Assembly: GCA_025458125.1 (NCBI GenBank)
Contig: JALOTA010000037.1
Location: 1-34,214 of the forward strand
Direction of reading: 5' to 3'
Source: Hyphomicrobium sp.
GTDB taxonomy: Bacteria > Pseudomonadota > Alphaproteobacteria > Rhizobiales > Hyphomicrobiaceae
DNA: 34,214 bases
Shown in pieces: positions 1 through 9,041 of this stretch (position 1 is its first letter; the number at the start of each line of letters is the position of its first letter). The translations under genes were made by a program, and so were the position numbers. The notes under the pieces were generated by a model. That model was given only the letters and a program-made list of their open reading frames with translations. It had not been told where the DNA came from and ran no database searches.

Positions 1-1757
1 GTGCCCTCGAAGGCGTCCACGTCGAGCGTCTCAACGTGTTCGAGCGCATGCAGATCCATATCGACCAGCGCCGAGGCGACATACTCCGTCGTGGCAAAGC
101 CCTGGTTGAAAGTACGCGATGCCTGGATGCGCTTGATCAGGCTGTCAGGCATCGGCTTGCCGGTCTTGGTATGCGTCGCGAACGACTTCAGCACTTCCGG
201 CCGCGTCAGCCAGTGCTCGTAAAGCTGCGACGGCAGCTCAACGAAATCGCGCGAGACATTGGTGCCAGCCAGCGACGGATAGATCACGTCCGACAACAAC
301 CCGTGCAGCCCATGACCGAATTCGTGAAACAGCGTCCGCGCATCATCCAGCGATAGCAGCGTCGGCTGCCCTTGCGCGCCGCGCGCGAAGTTCAGCACAT
401 TCACGATCACCGGCCTGGAGCCCCGGCCCAGCTTGTGCTGCGACCGGAAACTCGACATCCACGCGCCGGAGCGCTTCGAGGGCCGCGCATAGTAGTCGCC
501 GAGGAACACGCCGACGGGCTGACCGCCCTTTGTGTTCACCTCCCAAACACGCACGTCGTCGTGATAGCGCGGCGCGTCCTTCAGCTCCTTGAACTTGAGC
601 CCAAACAGCCGCGACGCCGTATCGAACGCGGCATCGATCATGTTCTCAAGCTGCAGGTATGGCCGGATCTCGCTCTCGTCGAGATCGTAGCGCGCCTTAC
701 GCTCTTTCTCCGCCAGATACCGCCAGTCCCACGCTTCGAGCCGGTAGTTGCCGCCTTCCTTTCGTGCCAGCGCCGTCAGCGCCTCACGCTCCTGCGAAAC
801 GCGCTCGACCGCAGCCGACCACACCTGATCGAGAAGACCACGCACCGCATCGGGAGACTTCGCCATCGTGTCGTCGAGACTGTAGTCGGCGAACGTGCGA
901 TAGCCCATGAGCTTGGCCAATTCCGCCCGCAGCTTCACGATCTCAGCGACAATGCCGCGATTGTCGGTCTTGCCGCCGCTCTCTCCGCGCTTGATCCACG
1001 CCTTGAATGCTTCTTCCCGCAAATCGCGCCGCGACGAAAATTGCAGGAACGGCTCGATGCTCGAGCGCGCGAGCGTGATGACGTATTTCGCCGGGCTCTT
1101 CAGGTCGGCTGCCGTTCTTGCGGCCGCATCGCGCACGCCCTGCGGAAGTCCCGCGAGATCGGCTTCTCCCTCGAGCGCGAGCCGCCACGATTGCTCGTCG
1201 GCCAGAACATTCTGATTGAACTGGGTGACAAGCTCCGCCATCCGGGTGTTGATCTCCGCCACGCGCTTGCGCGCCTTGGGAGAAAGCCGCGCTCCGGCAC
1301 GCACGAATGTCGTATAGGTACGCTCCAGAAGCCTGAGCTGTTCGCCGTCGAGCTTGAGCTTTTCGCGCCGGTCATGCAGATCGGCGATCCGCCGGAACAG
1401 CTTCTGGTCGAGCTGGATGGCGTTCCAATGCTGCGCCAGAACCGGAGCCAGTTTTCGCTCGATCTCCTGCAGCGCCGGACTCGTGTCGGAACTCGCAAGA
1501 TTGAAGAACACGTCTGCCACTTTGTTGAGAAGCGCCCCGCTCTTTTCCAGCGCCACGATGGTGTTCGGGAACGAAGGCCGTCTCTCATTGGCACCAATGG
1601 CGGCCATCTCCGCCTTATGCTCGGCAAGCGCCTGCTTGAAGGCGGGCCAGTAATGCTCCGGTTCGATCTTCGCGAACGGCGGCAATCCATGCGGCGTGCG
1701 CCAGCTCGCGAGAAATGGATTAGCGGCGGCCTTGGGCTTGGAAGGAGACTTACTCAT
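1..1757 (-). CDS. M3 family oligopeptidase (OpdA/Dcp-like), C-terminus beyond the left edge
   Basis: This is a zinc metallopeptidase that would degrade short peptides in the cytoplasm, like oligopeptidase A or peptidyl-dipeptidase Dcp. The minus strand reads open for about 585 codons from an ATG at 1757 to the window edge; family members are about 680 residues, so roughly 100 residues lie outside. The HEFGH zinc motif is at residues 478-482 and the third ligand is Glu507 in SRDFVELPSQ, the 29-residue spacing from the first His that is usual in the family. The N-terminal helical region looks complete. It is divergent from the DUF2794 gene. OpdA versus Dcp cannot be separated here. Confidence 0.93.
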   Translation of the reverse strand, partial: MSKSPSKPKAAANPFLASWRTPHGLPPFAKIEPEHYWPAFKQALAEHKAEMAAIGANERRPSFPNTIVALEKSGALLNKVADVFFNLASSDTSPALQEIERKLAPVLAQHWNAIQLDQKLFRRIADLHDRREKLKLDGEQLRLLERTYTTFVRAGARLSPKARKRVAEINTRMAELVTQFNQNVLADEQSWRLALEGEADLAGLPQGVRDAAARTAADLKSPAKYVITLARSSIEPFLQFSSRRDLREEAFKAWIKRGESGGKTDNRGIVAEIVKLRAELAKLMGYRTFADYSLDDTMAKSPDAVRGLLDQVWSAAVERVSQEREALTALARKEGGNYRLEAWDWRYLAEKERKARYDLDESEIRPYLQLENMIDAAFDTASRLFGLKFKELKDAPRYHDDVRVWEVNTKGGQPVGVFLGDYYARPSKRSGAWMSSFRSQHKLGRGSRPVIVNVLNFARGAQGQPTLLSLDDARTLFHEFGHGLHGLLSDVIYPSLAGTNVSRDFVELPSQLYEHWLTRPEVLKSFATHTKTGKPMPDSLIKRIQASRTFNQGFATTEYVASALVDMDLHALEHVETLDVDAFEG

Positions 1758-1817
1758 GGAATGCGGGAATCCTCATCGTTGGCTAATGCCAGCATATAGA
1801 GGTCAGCGCGAATGCGT

Positions 1818-1847
1818 CGAGGGCCGGCTGGGGGAAGCCGGCCCTCG
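1818..1847. repeat. Perfect 12-bp GC-rich inverted repeat (hairpin)
   Basis: The arms are CGAGGGCCGGCT and AGCCGGCCCTCG around a 6-nt loop. Neither strand has a T-run directly after the stem, so a classical intrinsic terminator is not well supported. It lies about 60 bp upstream of the M3 peptidase start, inside what may be its leader. Confidence 0.6.
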
Positions 1848-1884
1848 TTGCAGGATAGGGGACACATTGGGAGAGTTGCCTTCG

Positions 1885-1957
1885 GGGCCGGCCGCCGAAC
1901 TGCAAGCGGCGAGGGGGGGAAGGGACGCTGCGGCAGCTGATCGACGGCGGCCGGCCC
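1885..1957. repeat. Perfect 13-bp inverted repeat with 47-nt loop
   Basis: GGGCCGGCCGCCG at 1885-1897 is the exact reverse complement of 1945-1957. Together with the hairpin at 1818-1847 it makes this gap unusually structured. Its role is unknown. Confidence 0.5.
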
Positions 1958-2137
1958 GCGAGGCAACGATGGGAACAATGCCGGTCCAATGCGGCGCGGG
2001 TGGGGTCCGATTTTGGCTCTTTGCGGACCGGGGACTGAAATTTCCGTAAGCTTGGCGGTGCATTTGAGAGGCCCGAACCGGACTTTGCCCCTTGCCAACG
2101 GCGATGACCTCACGGATCATGACGGTACGGTGAACTC

Positions 2138-2143
2138 AGGAGG
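2138..2143 (+). promoter_or_regulatory. Strong ribosome-binding site that fixes the TTG start
   Basis: AGGAGG lies 5 nt upstream of the TTG at 2149. It is the main reason to accept a non-ATG start for the DUF2794 gene. Confidence 0.8.
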
Positions 2144-2148
2144 CGCCA

Positions 2149-2532
2149 TTGAGCGAGTCCGAACCCATACAGTTCACGCCGAGAGCCGAAGGCTCCCGGC
2201 AGCGCTCCGATGCCGGGGGCGTCCACGAAACCGGCACCATCACCGCGTTCAACCGACAGGAACTCTCCGCCATCATGGCCGTCTATGGCCGCATGGTTGC
2301 CGCCGGGGAGTGGCGCGACTACGCAATCGACCTGAACCGCGACAAGGCCGTCTTCAGCGTCTTCCGCCGAACCACCGAATATCCGCTCTATCGAATCGAA
2401 AAGACGCCACGTCTGGCACGCAAGCAGGGCGCCTACAGCGTCGTCTCGACGACGGGTCTCATTCTCAAGCGCGGCCACGACCTCGCGCGGGTTCTGGCCG
2501 TACTGGACAAATCCATGCGCGTGGTGGTCTGA
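2149..2532 (+). CDS. DUF2794 domain protein
   Basis: This is a 127-residue soluble protein of unknown function, of a family (DUF2794) that I know only from alphaproteobacteria. The recognisable core is in residues 35-120: YGRMVAAGEWRDYAID, AVFSVFRRT, PLYRIEK, ARKQGAYSVV and a C-terminal LKRGHDLARVL. Length is normal for the family. The start is a TTG, chosen because a full AGGAGG ribosome-binding site at 2138-2143 sits 5 nt upstream and the conserved core begins well after it. A terminator hairpin follows at 2600-2623. No function can be inferred beyond family membership. Confidence 0.9.
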   Translation: MSESEPIQFTPRAEGSRQRSDAGGVHETGTITAFNRQELSAIMAVYGRMVAAGEWRDYAIDLNRDKAVFSVFRRTTEYPLYRIEKTPRLARKQGAYSVVSTTGLILKRGHDLARVLAVLDKSMRVVV

Positions 2533-2599
2533 CCGGACGGCCCGGGACGGAATTTCCCCTCGCACGCTATTTCACCGCCTGCTTCCCGCACAAAATAGA

Positions 2600-2623
2600 A
2601 AGCCCCGCATTGCTGCGGGGCTT
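2600..2623. terminator. Bidirectional intrinsic terminator
   Basis: A perfect 10-bp stem (AAGCCCCGCA with TGCGGGGCTT, 4-nt loop) lies between the convergent DUF2794 gene (+) and Bax-inhibitor-type gene (-). On the plus strand it is followed by TCCTCATT. On the minus strand the stem is followed by CTATTTTG, which is T-rich. Confidence 0.8.
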
Positions 2624-2647
2624 CCTCATTCTCAAGCCGCATTCGGG

Positions 2648-3382
2648 TTATTCACGGCTGCCCATGAGCTGCAGCAGAGACGTGAACATGTTGATGAAGT
2701 CGAGGTAGAGGCTCAGAGCCCCCATCACCGCGCTCTTCGTAACCAGAGCCGCATCTCCGCGGATGGCATAGTAGCCATCCTTGATCTGCTGCGTGTCATA
2801 AGCCGTCAGGCCGGCGAAGATGAGCACGCCCAGAACGTTGATGGCGAAGCTCAAACCGCTGGACTGCAGGAAGAGGTTGAGCAGCGCGGCGATAATGATG
2901 CCCACGACACCCATGATCAGGAACGACCCCCAGCCCGACAGATCCTTCTGCGTCGTGTAGCCATAGATGCTAAGCGACGCGAAGGCGGCGGCCGTCACGA
3001 AGAATACCTGCGCGATCGAAGCGCCCGTGAAGACCAGGAAGATGGCCGAAAGAGATACGCCCATCACCGCGGCGAACAGCCAGAAGGCGATCTGCGCAGC
3101 ACCCGGGCTCATCTTGTAGACCCGGAACGACAGGTAGAACACGAACGCCAGCGGGGCGAACATAATCACCCACTTCAGCGGCGAGGCGTAGAGCGCCTGC
3201 GCCACGGCCGGGTTCGACATCGCGGCCTGCGCCGTGAAGTACGCGACGACGCCCGTGAGAGCGACGCCACCCGTCATGTAGTTGTAGACGCGCAGCATGT
3301 AGGCGCGCAGGCCTTCATCGACCTGGGCGCCCGTGCGGACGACCGAGCCCGGCCGCGCGTATCTGTCTTCAAGCTGTGCCAT
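2648..3382 (-). CDS. Bax inhibitor-1 / YbhL (UPF0005) family membrane protein
   Basis: This is a 244-residue inner-membrane protein of the BI-1/YccA/YbhL family, whose members are linked to ion leak and stress tolerance; the bacterial role is poorly defined. About seven hydrophobic segments follow a short polar N-terminus beginning MAQLEDRYARPGSVV. The conserved YNYMTGG motif precedes the first segment, and the last third has the TAYDTQQIK motif typical of the family. The start is the ATG at 3382. An upstream reading frame runs in phase into this gene, but that reading is the out-of-frame tail of the damaged ybbP gene and should not be joined to it. A structured leader probably precedes the gene. 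Confidence 0.92.
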   Translation of the reverse strand: MAQLEDRYARPGSVVRTGAQVDEGLRAYMLRVYNYMTGGVALTGVVAYFTAQAAMSNPAVAQALYASPLKWVIMFAPLAFVFYLSFRVYKMSPGAAQIAFWLFAAVMGVSLSAIFLVFTGASIAQVFFVTAAAFASLSIYGYTTQKDLSGWGSFLIMGVVGIIIAALLNLFLQSSGLSFAINVLGVLIFAGLTAYDTQQIKDGYYAIRGDAALVTKSAVMGALSLYLDFINMFTSLLQLMGSRE

Positions 3383-3504
3383 CTGGCAGACCCTTTGAGA
3401 TATTGGGGAAGTTCGCCACGAATTCAAGGCCGTCCCGGCTGGGAACCTCACGAAGCGCCGCAAACCGGAATAAGAAGAACTACTTAGTCCTCCGTATTCG
3501 CTCC
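3383..3504 (-). ncRNA. Candidate ybhL leader RNA element
   Basis: The ybhL motif is a conserved RNA of unknown function reported upstream of ybhL (BI-1 family) genes in Rhizobiales. This 122-nt region is in exactly that position and orientation. It contains a TCCC-AGCC-GGGA hairpin (3433-3444) flanked by GC-rich segments that could pair further. I place it by context and local structure, not by recalling the full consensus, so the boundaries are only approximate. Confidence 0.45.
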
Positions 3505-5992
3505 TTATTGCGAGCGAAGATAAGGGACGGGCCGGGCGCTGAGCACGCGCCAGGTCCCGACTGCCCCGAAGAGCACCACCAGCAAGGCCGCGGTCAGCAG
3601 AGCCCAGCCCACGGCGGCCCACGAAAAGACGAACGGCAATTCCATGACCATCGTCACCACCGCATAGGCGGCGATCGAGCCGAGCACCGTCGCAGCGAGC
3701 GCAGCCACCGCCGCCAGTAGCAGATACTCGATGACATGTGCGGTAAGGATGCGCGAGCGCGTGGCCCCGAGCGCGCGCAAGATGACGGCTTCCAGAATCC
3801 GCCGCCGTTGAGCAGTGGCCATCGCGCCGGCGAGCACCAGGGCGCCCGCCATCAAAGTTACGCTGCCGGCCACTCGCACCGCCGCCATCACCTTCTCGAA
3901 CACCTTGTTGAAGGCCTCGATCGGGCAACGAGATCGTCGCGAGCAGGTTATGGGGCGCACCCGCGAGCGTATTGGGCGAGAATACCATCACGAAGTTGAG
4001 CGCCAGGCTCTCCCACTTTACCTCGCGCAGGTTCGCGATCCTCGCCGTGATGTTGCGCCCCAGCACGTTGACAACGATGCTGTCGCCGATCTTCAGATTG
4101 AGATTGCGGGCAAGTTCAGCCTCGAATGAAACCAACGGCTCGCCCGCATAGCCCGGCTGCCACCAGTCGCCCTGCACGACCTTCGATCCCGCCGGAACCC
4201 GGTCCGAATACGTAAGGCCGCGGTCGCCCGTCAGCACCCACTGCGCCTCGGGTGGAGCCTTGATATCCTCCACCGGCACGCCGCCCAGGGAAATCAACCG
4301 CCCCCGCAGCATGGGAGCATCTTCGATCTCAGCACCCGGCGCCTCGCGCAGAACGGCGTCGCGGAAGGACTGCTGATCCTTTTTCGGGATATCGATCACA
4401 AAGTAGGCCGGCGACGATTGCGGCAGGCGGCTTTCCAATTCGTCGACGAGCGATGCATCCGCAAGCGCGACCGCAACCAGAAGCGACAGACCGGCACCGA
4501 GCGACAGCACAACCGATCGGGTCAGCCCGCCCGGCGCGCCGATATTGGCGATGGCCAGTGCCAGTTCAGGCCGCCGAGGCCGCCGGACACGACGCGCCAG
4601 CCGCGTCACCAGTCCACCCAGGACCCAGAACAGGCCGATCACGACGGCGAGTCCACCGACAAAGCCGGACGCGATCAGATGCGATTCCGACGACAACACC
4701 GCGATCGAAACCAACACAGCCGCCGAAACGGCGATCAGCGCAAGGATGCGTGGATGCGGCCATGCCCGGCTCGGATCGACTTCATCACGAAACAAGACGC
4801 TGGCTCGCACCTGTTCCGCACGCCCCAGCGGCCAGAGCGCAAACAGTAGTGCCACGAGCAAGCCGTAAGCCACCGCCAGGCCGACGCTGCGTGCGGAAAG
4901 CGCAAACTCCGGCGCGATCGGCAGATAGCTCGAAAGAAGTTGCGTCAGAACGGGCGGGATCAGCAGACCGAGCGCGAGACCGGTCCCGACACCGATCAGC
5001 GCCATGGCGAGCACCTGAACGAGGAAGATGGAAAACACGGTGCCACCAGTCGCGCCGACGCTCTTCATGGTCGCAATGACCTTGCGCCGGCGATCGATGA
5101 ATGTCGCAACCGCATTCGCAACCCCGACGCCACCGGTGACGAGAGCCGTAAGCCCAAGCAGCGTCAGGAATTGCCGCAAGCGGTCGAGTGTCTTGCTCAC
5201 TTGCGGAGAAGGATCGCGCCGGTCGGTAACGGTGAACCCCGATTGCGGCAGTTCCTTCTTCAAACGATCCCGGAACGACGCCAGCTGCGGTTCGATGGGA
5301 TCGCCGGTGTCTGCAAGAGAAACCGCGTATTTCCAGCGGATCAGCGCCCCGGGCTGAATGAGGCCGGTCTTCGCTATCTGCTCATGGCTGAGGATGACGC
5401 GCGGCCCGTAGGCGACACGGTCGGCCAGACCATCCGGCTCGGACTTCAGAACACCCGCGATCGGGAACACCGCTTCGCCGATGCGCAGCGAATCGCCCGG
5501 TTTCAGGCCCAGGCGCTCCAGAAGCATCGAGTCGGCAACGGCACCACGCTCAAGCGTGGACTGAAGCACGCCGCCGCCCTCGATCTCAACGCGACCGACC
5601 AGTGGATAGGCGGCGTCGACCGCCTTCAGTTCGATGAGCGTCTGGTCCTCGCCATCGGCGCGGCGGCCCATGGTGCGCATCGTCGCGGTTTCACTGACCC
5701 GGCCGAAACTATCGAGCCAGGTCCGTTCCTGGGAGGTTGCGGCCGAATGCGGCCGCGCAACCGTGATGTCGCCGCCAAGAAGGGTTGCTCCTTGCGATTC
5801 GAAGGCGGACCTCAGAGCATCGGACAACGCTCCGACGCCGGTGATGACCATGACGCCGAGCGCCACGCACGCAATGAAAACATAGAATCCCGAGAGGCCC
5901 GCCCGCAGTTCGCGCGCCGCCAGCCGGAGTACGAGCGGCAACGATAGCGCGGCCGGCCGCTGCGCCTCCTGCACTGTCACGCGGGAACTCAT
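3505..5992 (-). pseudogene. YbbP-like ABC transporter permease (FtsX/MacB type), frameshifted
   Basis: This would be the membrane half of an ABC exporter of the YbbA/YbbP type, partner of the ATPase at 5989-6681. Residues 1 to about 690 read normally from the ATG at 5992: a membrane anchor (residues 25-60), a MacB-like extracytoplasmic region, FtsX-type membrane segments near 275-400, further segments and a second extracytoplasmic region ending LLATISLP. Near 3915-3930 the conserved reading moves to another frame, which continues with EAFNKVFEKVM, the last FtsX segments and PVPYLRSQ, ending at 3505. From memory of the family, about 25-30 residues are missing at the junction, so this looks like a deletion of 3n+2 nt rather than a single-base slip. 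Its ATG overlaps the ATPase stop (ATGA). It could be an assembly error. Confidence 0.85.
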
Positions 5993-6681
5993 GCCGCCCG
6001 GGCCCGGCGATCGTCGACGATCCGCCCGTCCGCCATGCGGATGACCCGGTCACATTCGGCCGCCAGCCGCTCGTCGTGCGTCACAAGAATAAGGGTAGCC
6101 TCGCGATTCTTTTTCAGCCCAAACAAAAGATCGACCACGCCCCGGCCGGTACGCCCGTCGAGATTTCCGGTCGGCTCGTCGGCGAGAAGAAGTTTCGGTT
6201 CGATGGAGAGCGCCCGCGCCAGCGCCACGCGTTGCTGCTCTCCCCCCGAAAGCTGCGCCGGGTAGTGATCGAGACGATGCGCGAGACCGACTTCTTCGAG
6301 ACGCGCACGAGCGATCTCCTCGGCCTGCCGCCGCCCCGAAAACTCCAGCGGCAGAGCCACGTTTTCGAGCGCTGTCATCGTTGGAACGAGATGGAACGAC
6401 TGGAACACGATCCCGATCATTTCGCCCCGAACCCGGGCGAGTTCATCCTCTCCGAGCGCCTGAAAATCGTGTCCCCCCACCCGAACCAAGCCGCCTGTGG
6501 CACGTTCCAGGCCGGCGAGAATCATCAGGAGCGACGTCTTGCCCGATCCCGAGGGACCCACGATGGCGACGGATTGCCCTGTCTCGACCTCGAGTCCCAC
6601 GCCGTTGAGGACGGTGACGGGTCCGGCCCGGCTTTCCAGGGTGAGACCAACGTCTTGCAGCGTAATGATGGAGGAAGTCAC
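5989..6681 (-). CDS. YbbA-like ABC transporter ATP-binding protein
   Basis: This is the cytoplasmic ATPase of a YbbA/LolD/MacB-type exporter. From the GTG at 6681 it has 230 residues, the usual family length. Walker A GPSGSGKT is at 42-49, the Q-loop at Gln94, the signature LSGGEQQR at 144-151, Walker B LLLADEP at 164-170, and the switch His in LVTHD near the end. The start is chosen because GAAGGA lies 6 nt upstream; a longer reading from a GTG at 6735 would leave almost no room for promoters against the divergent esterase. It overlaps the permease by 4 nt, which implies translational coupling. The pairing with a divergent TesA-type esterase is a familiar gene arrangement. Confidence 0.92.
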   Translation of the reverse strand: MTSSIITLQDVGLTLESRAGPVTVLNGVGLEVETGQSVAIVGPSGSGKTSLLMILAGLERATGGLVRVGGHDFQALGEDELARVRGEMIGIVFQSFHLVPTMTALENVALPLEFSGRRQAEEIARARLEEVGLAHRLDHYPAQLSGGEQQRVALARALSIEPKLLLADEPTGNLDGRTGRGVVDLLFGLKKNREATLILVTHDERLAAECDRVIRMADGRIVDDRRARAA

Positions 6682-6784
6682 GCGTAGTCCTTCGATGTCG
6701 GCGATTTCAAGGGCGGCGCCTTGTTTTGAGCCCACGGCGGCTCTACGTCATGATTAAGCAATGGACGAACCGCAGGGCGGAAAA

Positions 6785-7483
6785 ATGATCGGCGCGCGCA
6801 GAATGAGGCAGACCCGCCTCTGGCTCCAGGTGGGCCTGATGGCGCTCATGTTCAATGGTCTTCTACTTCTCCCCGCGCTTCCGGGAAAGGCGGAACCGCC
6901 CGTGAAACTCGTGGCATTCGGCGACAGCCTCACGGCGGGCTACCTGCTCAAGCCCGATGAGTCCTTTCCGGCACAACTTGCCAAGGCTCTCGCTGCAAAA
7001 GGCTATTCCGTGGACGTTGGCAACGCCGGGGTGTCCGGCGACACCACGACCGCTGCATTGGAGCGATTTGAATGGGCCATACCGCCGGGTACCGAAGCCG
7101 TCATTCTCGAACTGGGCGCCAACGACGCTTTGCGTGGTCAACCTCCCGCTGAGGCCAAAGCCAATCTCGAGACGATCATCACCCGGTTGAAGGAGCGCAA
7201 CGTCGCCATCCTTCTTGCCGGAATGCGAGCCCCGACGAATTGGGGACCTGAATACCAGCGCGAATTCGACGCCATGTATGCCGACCTTGCAGCACGGCAC
7301 GGCCTCATTCTCTTCCCGTTCTTCCTCGACGGCGTGGCGCTCGACAAAACCCTCAATCTCGATGACGGCCTGCATCCGAACGCCAAGGGCATTGCCAGGA
7401 TCGTCGAAAACATCATGCCGAAGGTGGAGGAGCTTCTGCAACAGGTGAACGCTACGGGCGCCACCCTCCAGTCGAAATCCTGA
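6785..7483 (+). CDS. tesA: Arylesterase / TesA-like SGNH hydrolase
   Basis: This is a secreted esterase or lysophospholipase of the GDSL (SGNH) family. Residues 8-36 form a signal peptide (RQTR, a hydrophobic core, then LPGKAE). The four blocks are present: Ser48 in GDSLTAG, Gly85 in SGDT, Asn113 in GAND, and Asp194/His197 in DGLHP. Length (232 residues from the ATG at 6785) suits the family. Starts at 6761 and 6803 are also possible in the same frame. It is divergent from the YbbA-like ATPase, and the two are commonly neighbours; the ATPase and its permease may handle the lipid products or substrates, which is an inference. ThpR follows after 33 nt. Confidence 0.9.
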   Translation: MIGARRMRQTRLWLQVGLMALMFNGLLLLPALPGKAEPPVKLVAFGDSLTAGYLLKPDESFPAQLAKALAAKGYSVDVGNAGVSGDTTTAALERFEWAIPPGTEAVILELGANDALRGQPPAEAKANLETIITRLKERNVAILLAGMRAPTNWGPEYQREFDAMYADLAARHGLILFPFFLDGVALDKTLNLDDGLHPNAKGIARIVENIMPKVEELLQQVNATGATLQSKS

Positions 7484-7516
7484 CGACGCTGCGCGCGGCA
7501 ATAAAGAGGAACGGTT

Positions 7517-8083
7517 ATGCCCCGGCTGTTCAGTGGCATCGATTTGCCCGGAGACATCAAGAGCGACCTGTCCGCTCTTGAAATGCCGCTTCCCGGCGCA
7601 TCCTGGATCGAGGAAGACGACCTTCACATCACGCTGCGCTTCGCCGGAGATATCGACAACCGGCTGAGCCACGAGTTCGCCGAGGAACTCGCACGCATCG
7701 AAATGGACGTTTTCGAGCTGCAGATCGAAGGCGTCCACATCCTGGGCGGAAACGATCCCAAAATCCTCTATGCCGGGCTGAAGACCTCACCGCCGCTGGA
7801 AGCCCTGGCCCGGGCGCACGAACGCGCGGCACGCTCCGCCGGGCTTCAACCCGAAAAAAGACCATTCAAACCGCACATCACGCTGGCACGTCTGCGCAAC
7901 GCGGACATCGCCAGCCTCACTAAGGTCCTGCAGGCGCACGCCCTGTTCCGGTCGCGCAGCTTCGTGGTCGAAGAGTTCGTGCTGTTTTCCTCCAAGCCGA
8001 AAACCGGAGGGGGGCCTTACGCCGTCGAAGAGAGCTATCCGCTGCGTGGCGCCAGCCGGTCTTTCACCGGCCTCTATGAATAA
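7517..8083 (+). CDS. thpR: RNA 2',3'-cyclic phosphodiesterase ThpR
   Basis: This is a cytoplasmic 2H-family enzyme that opens RNA 2',3'-cyclic phosphates and in vitro joins 2'-5' RNA ends. Two HxT motifs mark the active site: HIT at residues 37-39 and HIT at 120-122. The protein has 188 residues, normal for the family, beginning MPRLFSGIDLP. The AGAGGAA stretch upstream of the ATG acts as ribosome-binding site. It lies 33 nt after tesA and could be co-transcribed. It converges on the DUF2865 gene with only 7 nt between stop codons, and I see no terminator hairpin there. Confidence 0.93.
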   Translation: MPRLFSGIDLPGDIKSDLSALEMPLPGASWIEEDDLHITLRFAGDIDNRLSHEFAEELARIEMDVFELQIEGVHILGGNDPKILYAGLKTSPPLEALARAHERAARSAGLQPEKRPFKPHITLARLRNADIASLTKVLQAHALFRSRSFVVEEFVLFSSKPKTGGGPYAVEESYPLRGASRSFTGLYE

Positions 8084-8090
8084 CCGCAGT

Positions 8091-9041
8091 TTATCTCGCG
8101 CGGCGTGGCTCGGGCTGCTGAAAGAATAGTTTGGAGAGTTCCCCGAACAACGAGACGGTCTGCACGGGCTTCGCCCGAGCCGGCCTGATGCGGTTTGACC
8201 TGGGGCTGGGCTTGGCGGCCACGGCCTGTGCAAGTTCCGGCTGCATCTCGATGACGGCATTCGGAAGCACGTGGAGATGCACGTATCCGGTCACGCTGAC
8301 ATCGGGGTTCGTCGCCACTTCCACCGCGGCGATGACTTCTAGCGGATCGGCAGCCGGCGCCTCCAGCGCTGTCACTGCGACAGCTGCCCCGAAGGTCGCC
8401 TCCTCGGCTTCGTCCATCCTTACGGCATCGCGCGTGGCCGCAATGATCTGAGCAATCTTGTCTCGTCGTAGAGCTTCAGCCTGCTGGCGCACGCGCGCCA
8501 TGGCAATCTCGACCTTCTTGGCGTCGTCGGCGGCTTTGTAGGTCTGGTGGCGCCCAATTTCTGCGCTGGACCACGGCGCCGGACGGCAGCCGCAACCTTT
8601 GATCAAGGTCTTGCGATACAGGAAGGCTGTCTTGAGCGCCGTGTAGGGGGTCCCGTCGAGGCCGGTGAGGGTCGCGGGATCGTCGCTGTCCTTATTCTGA
8701 TAGTAGAGCTTGGCCTCGCCCAGGCAGCCCTGATCACAGCGTTTCGCATCCGTCTCGAACCTGGCACTCGTGACGGCACTGCTGACGGGCCAGAAGTAGC
8801 CGTCGCACGTCCGCACGCACACGGTCTTGAAGTTGCCGCCGTAGGCCGGATCACGCTGGAAACCCTCGCCGGCCGCAGGCAGCGATTGCGGCCTGGCGCG
8901 CCTGGGGGTTGCCCTTTCCGCCTTGGGGGCCGTCGCACCGAAGCCGAACAGCGTTTCGAAGATCGACTGAGCTTTGGCCTGGGGACACGCGAAGGCGCCC
9001 GTCAGGAAGCTCATCACCGCCCGCACCCAAAGCGAATTCAT
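8091..9041 (-). CDS. DUF2865 domain protein, probably exported
   Basis: This protein has a recognisable DUF2865 core (CVRTCDGYFWPVS, RFETDAKRCDQGC, LDGTPYTALKTAFLYRK, then GCGCRP), a family known to me from Rhizobiales with no assigned function. From the ATG at 9041 it has 316 residues. The N-terminus (MNSLWVRAVMSFL to PQAKAQS) looks like a signal peptide, and the pairs of cysteines would suit a periplasmic, disulfide-bonded protein. The C-terminal third is Ala/Val-rich, then basic and Pro-rich. A GTG at 9062 in the same frame would add seven residues in front of the signal. It follows the quinone oxidoreductase gene on the same strand after about 170 bp. Confidence 0.8.
   Translation of the reverse strand: MNSLWVRAVMSFLTGAFACPQAKAQSIFETLFGFGATAPKAERATPRRARPQSLPAAGEGFQRDPAYGGNFKTVCVRTCDGYFWPVSSAVTSARFETDAKRCDQGCLGEAKLYYQNKDSDDPATLTGLDGTPYTALKTAFLYRKTLIKGCGCRPAPWSSAEIGRHQTYKAADDAKKVEIAMARVRQQAEALRRDKIAQIIAATRDAVRMDEAEEATFGAAVAVTALEAPAADPLEVIAAVEVATNPDVSVTGYVHLHVLPNAVIEMQPELAQAVAAKPSPRSNRIRPARAKPVQTVSLFGELSKLFFQQPEPRRAR

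Larger units (their letters stand above)
1758..2148. other. 391-bp intergenic region with two GC-rich inverted repeats
   Basis: No gene is seen between the divergent M3 peptidase and DUF2794 genes. The stretch contains a perfect 12-bp inverted repeat (1818-1829 with 1836-1847, 6-nt loop) and a perfect 13-bp inverted repeat with a 47-nt loop (1885-1897 with 1945-1957). It presumably also holds the promoters of both flanking genes, but I recognise no convincing -35/-10 pair. A structured leader or small RNA is possible; I recognise no known RNA family. Confidence 0.6.

Noticed and set aside
372-1799. Plus-strand reading frame of 475 codons
   Set aside because: It is antisense to the clearly coding M3 peptidase with its HEFGH motif. 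Long shadow frames are expected in GC-rich DNA.
4940-5947. Plus-strand 335-codon frame
   Set aside because: It is antisense to the conserved first half of ybbP and has a composition rich in Arg, Gln and Asp typical of shadow frames.
2648-5992. A single 1114-codon gene fusing an ABC permease to a Bax-inhibitor domain
   Set aside because: The segment between the two conserved parts has no permease character; the true permease tail is in another frame (3505-3960), so the fusion is produced by a frameshift.
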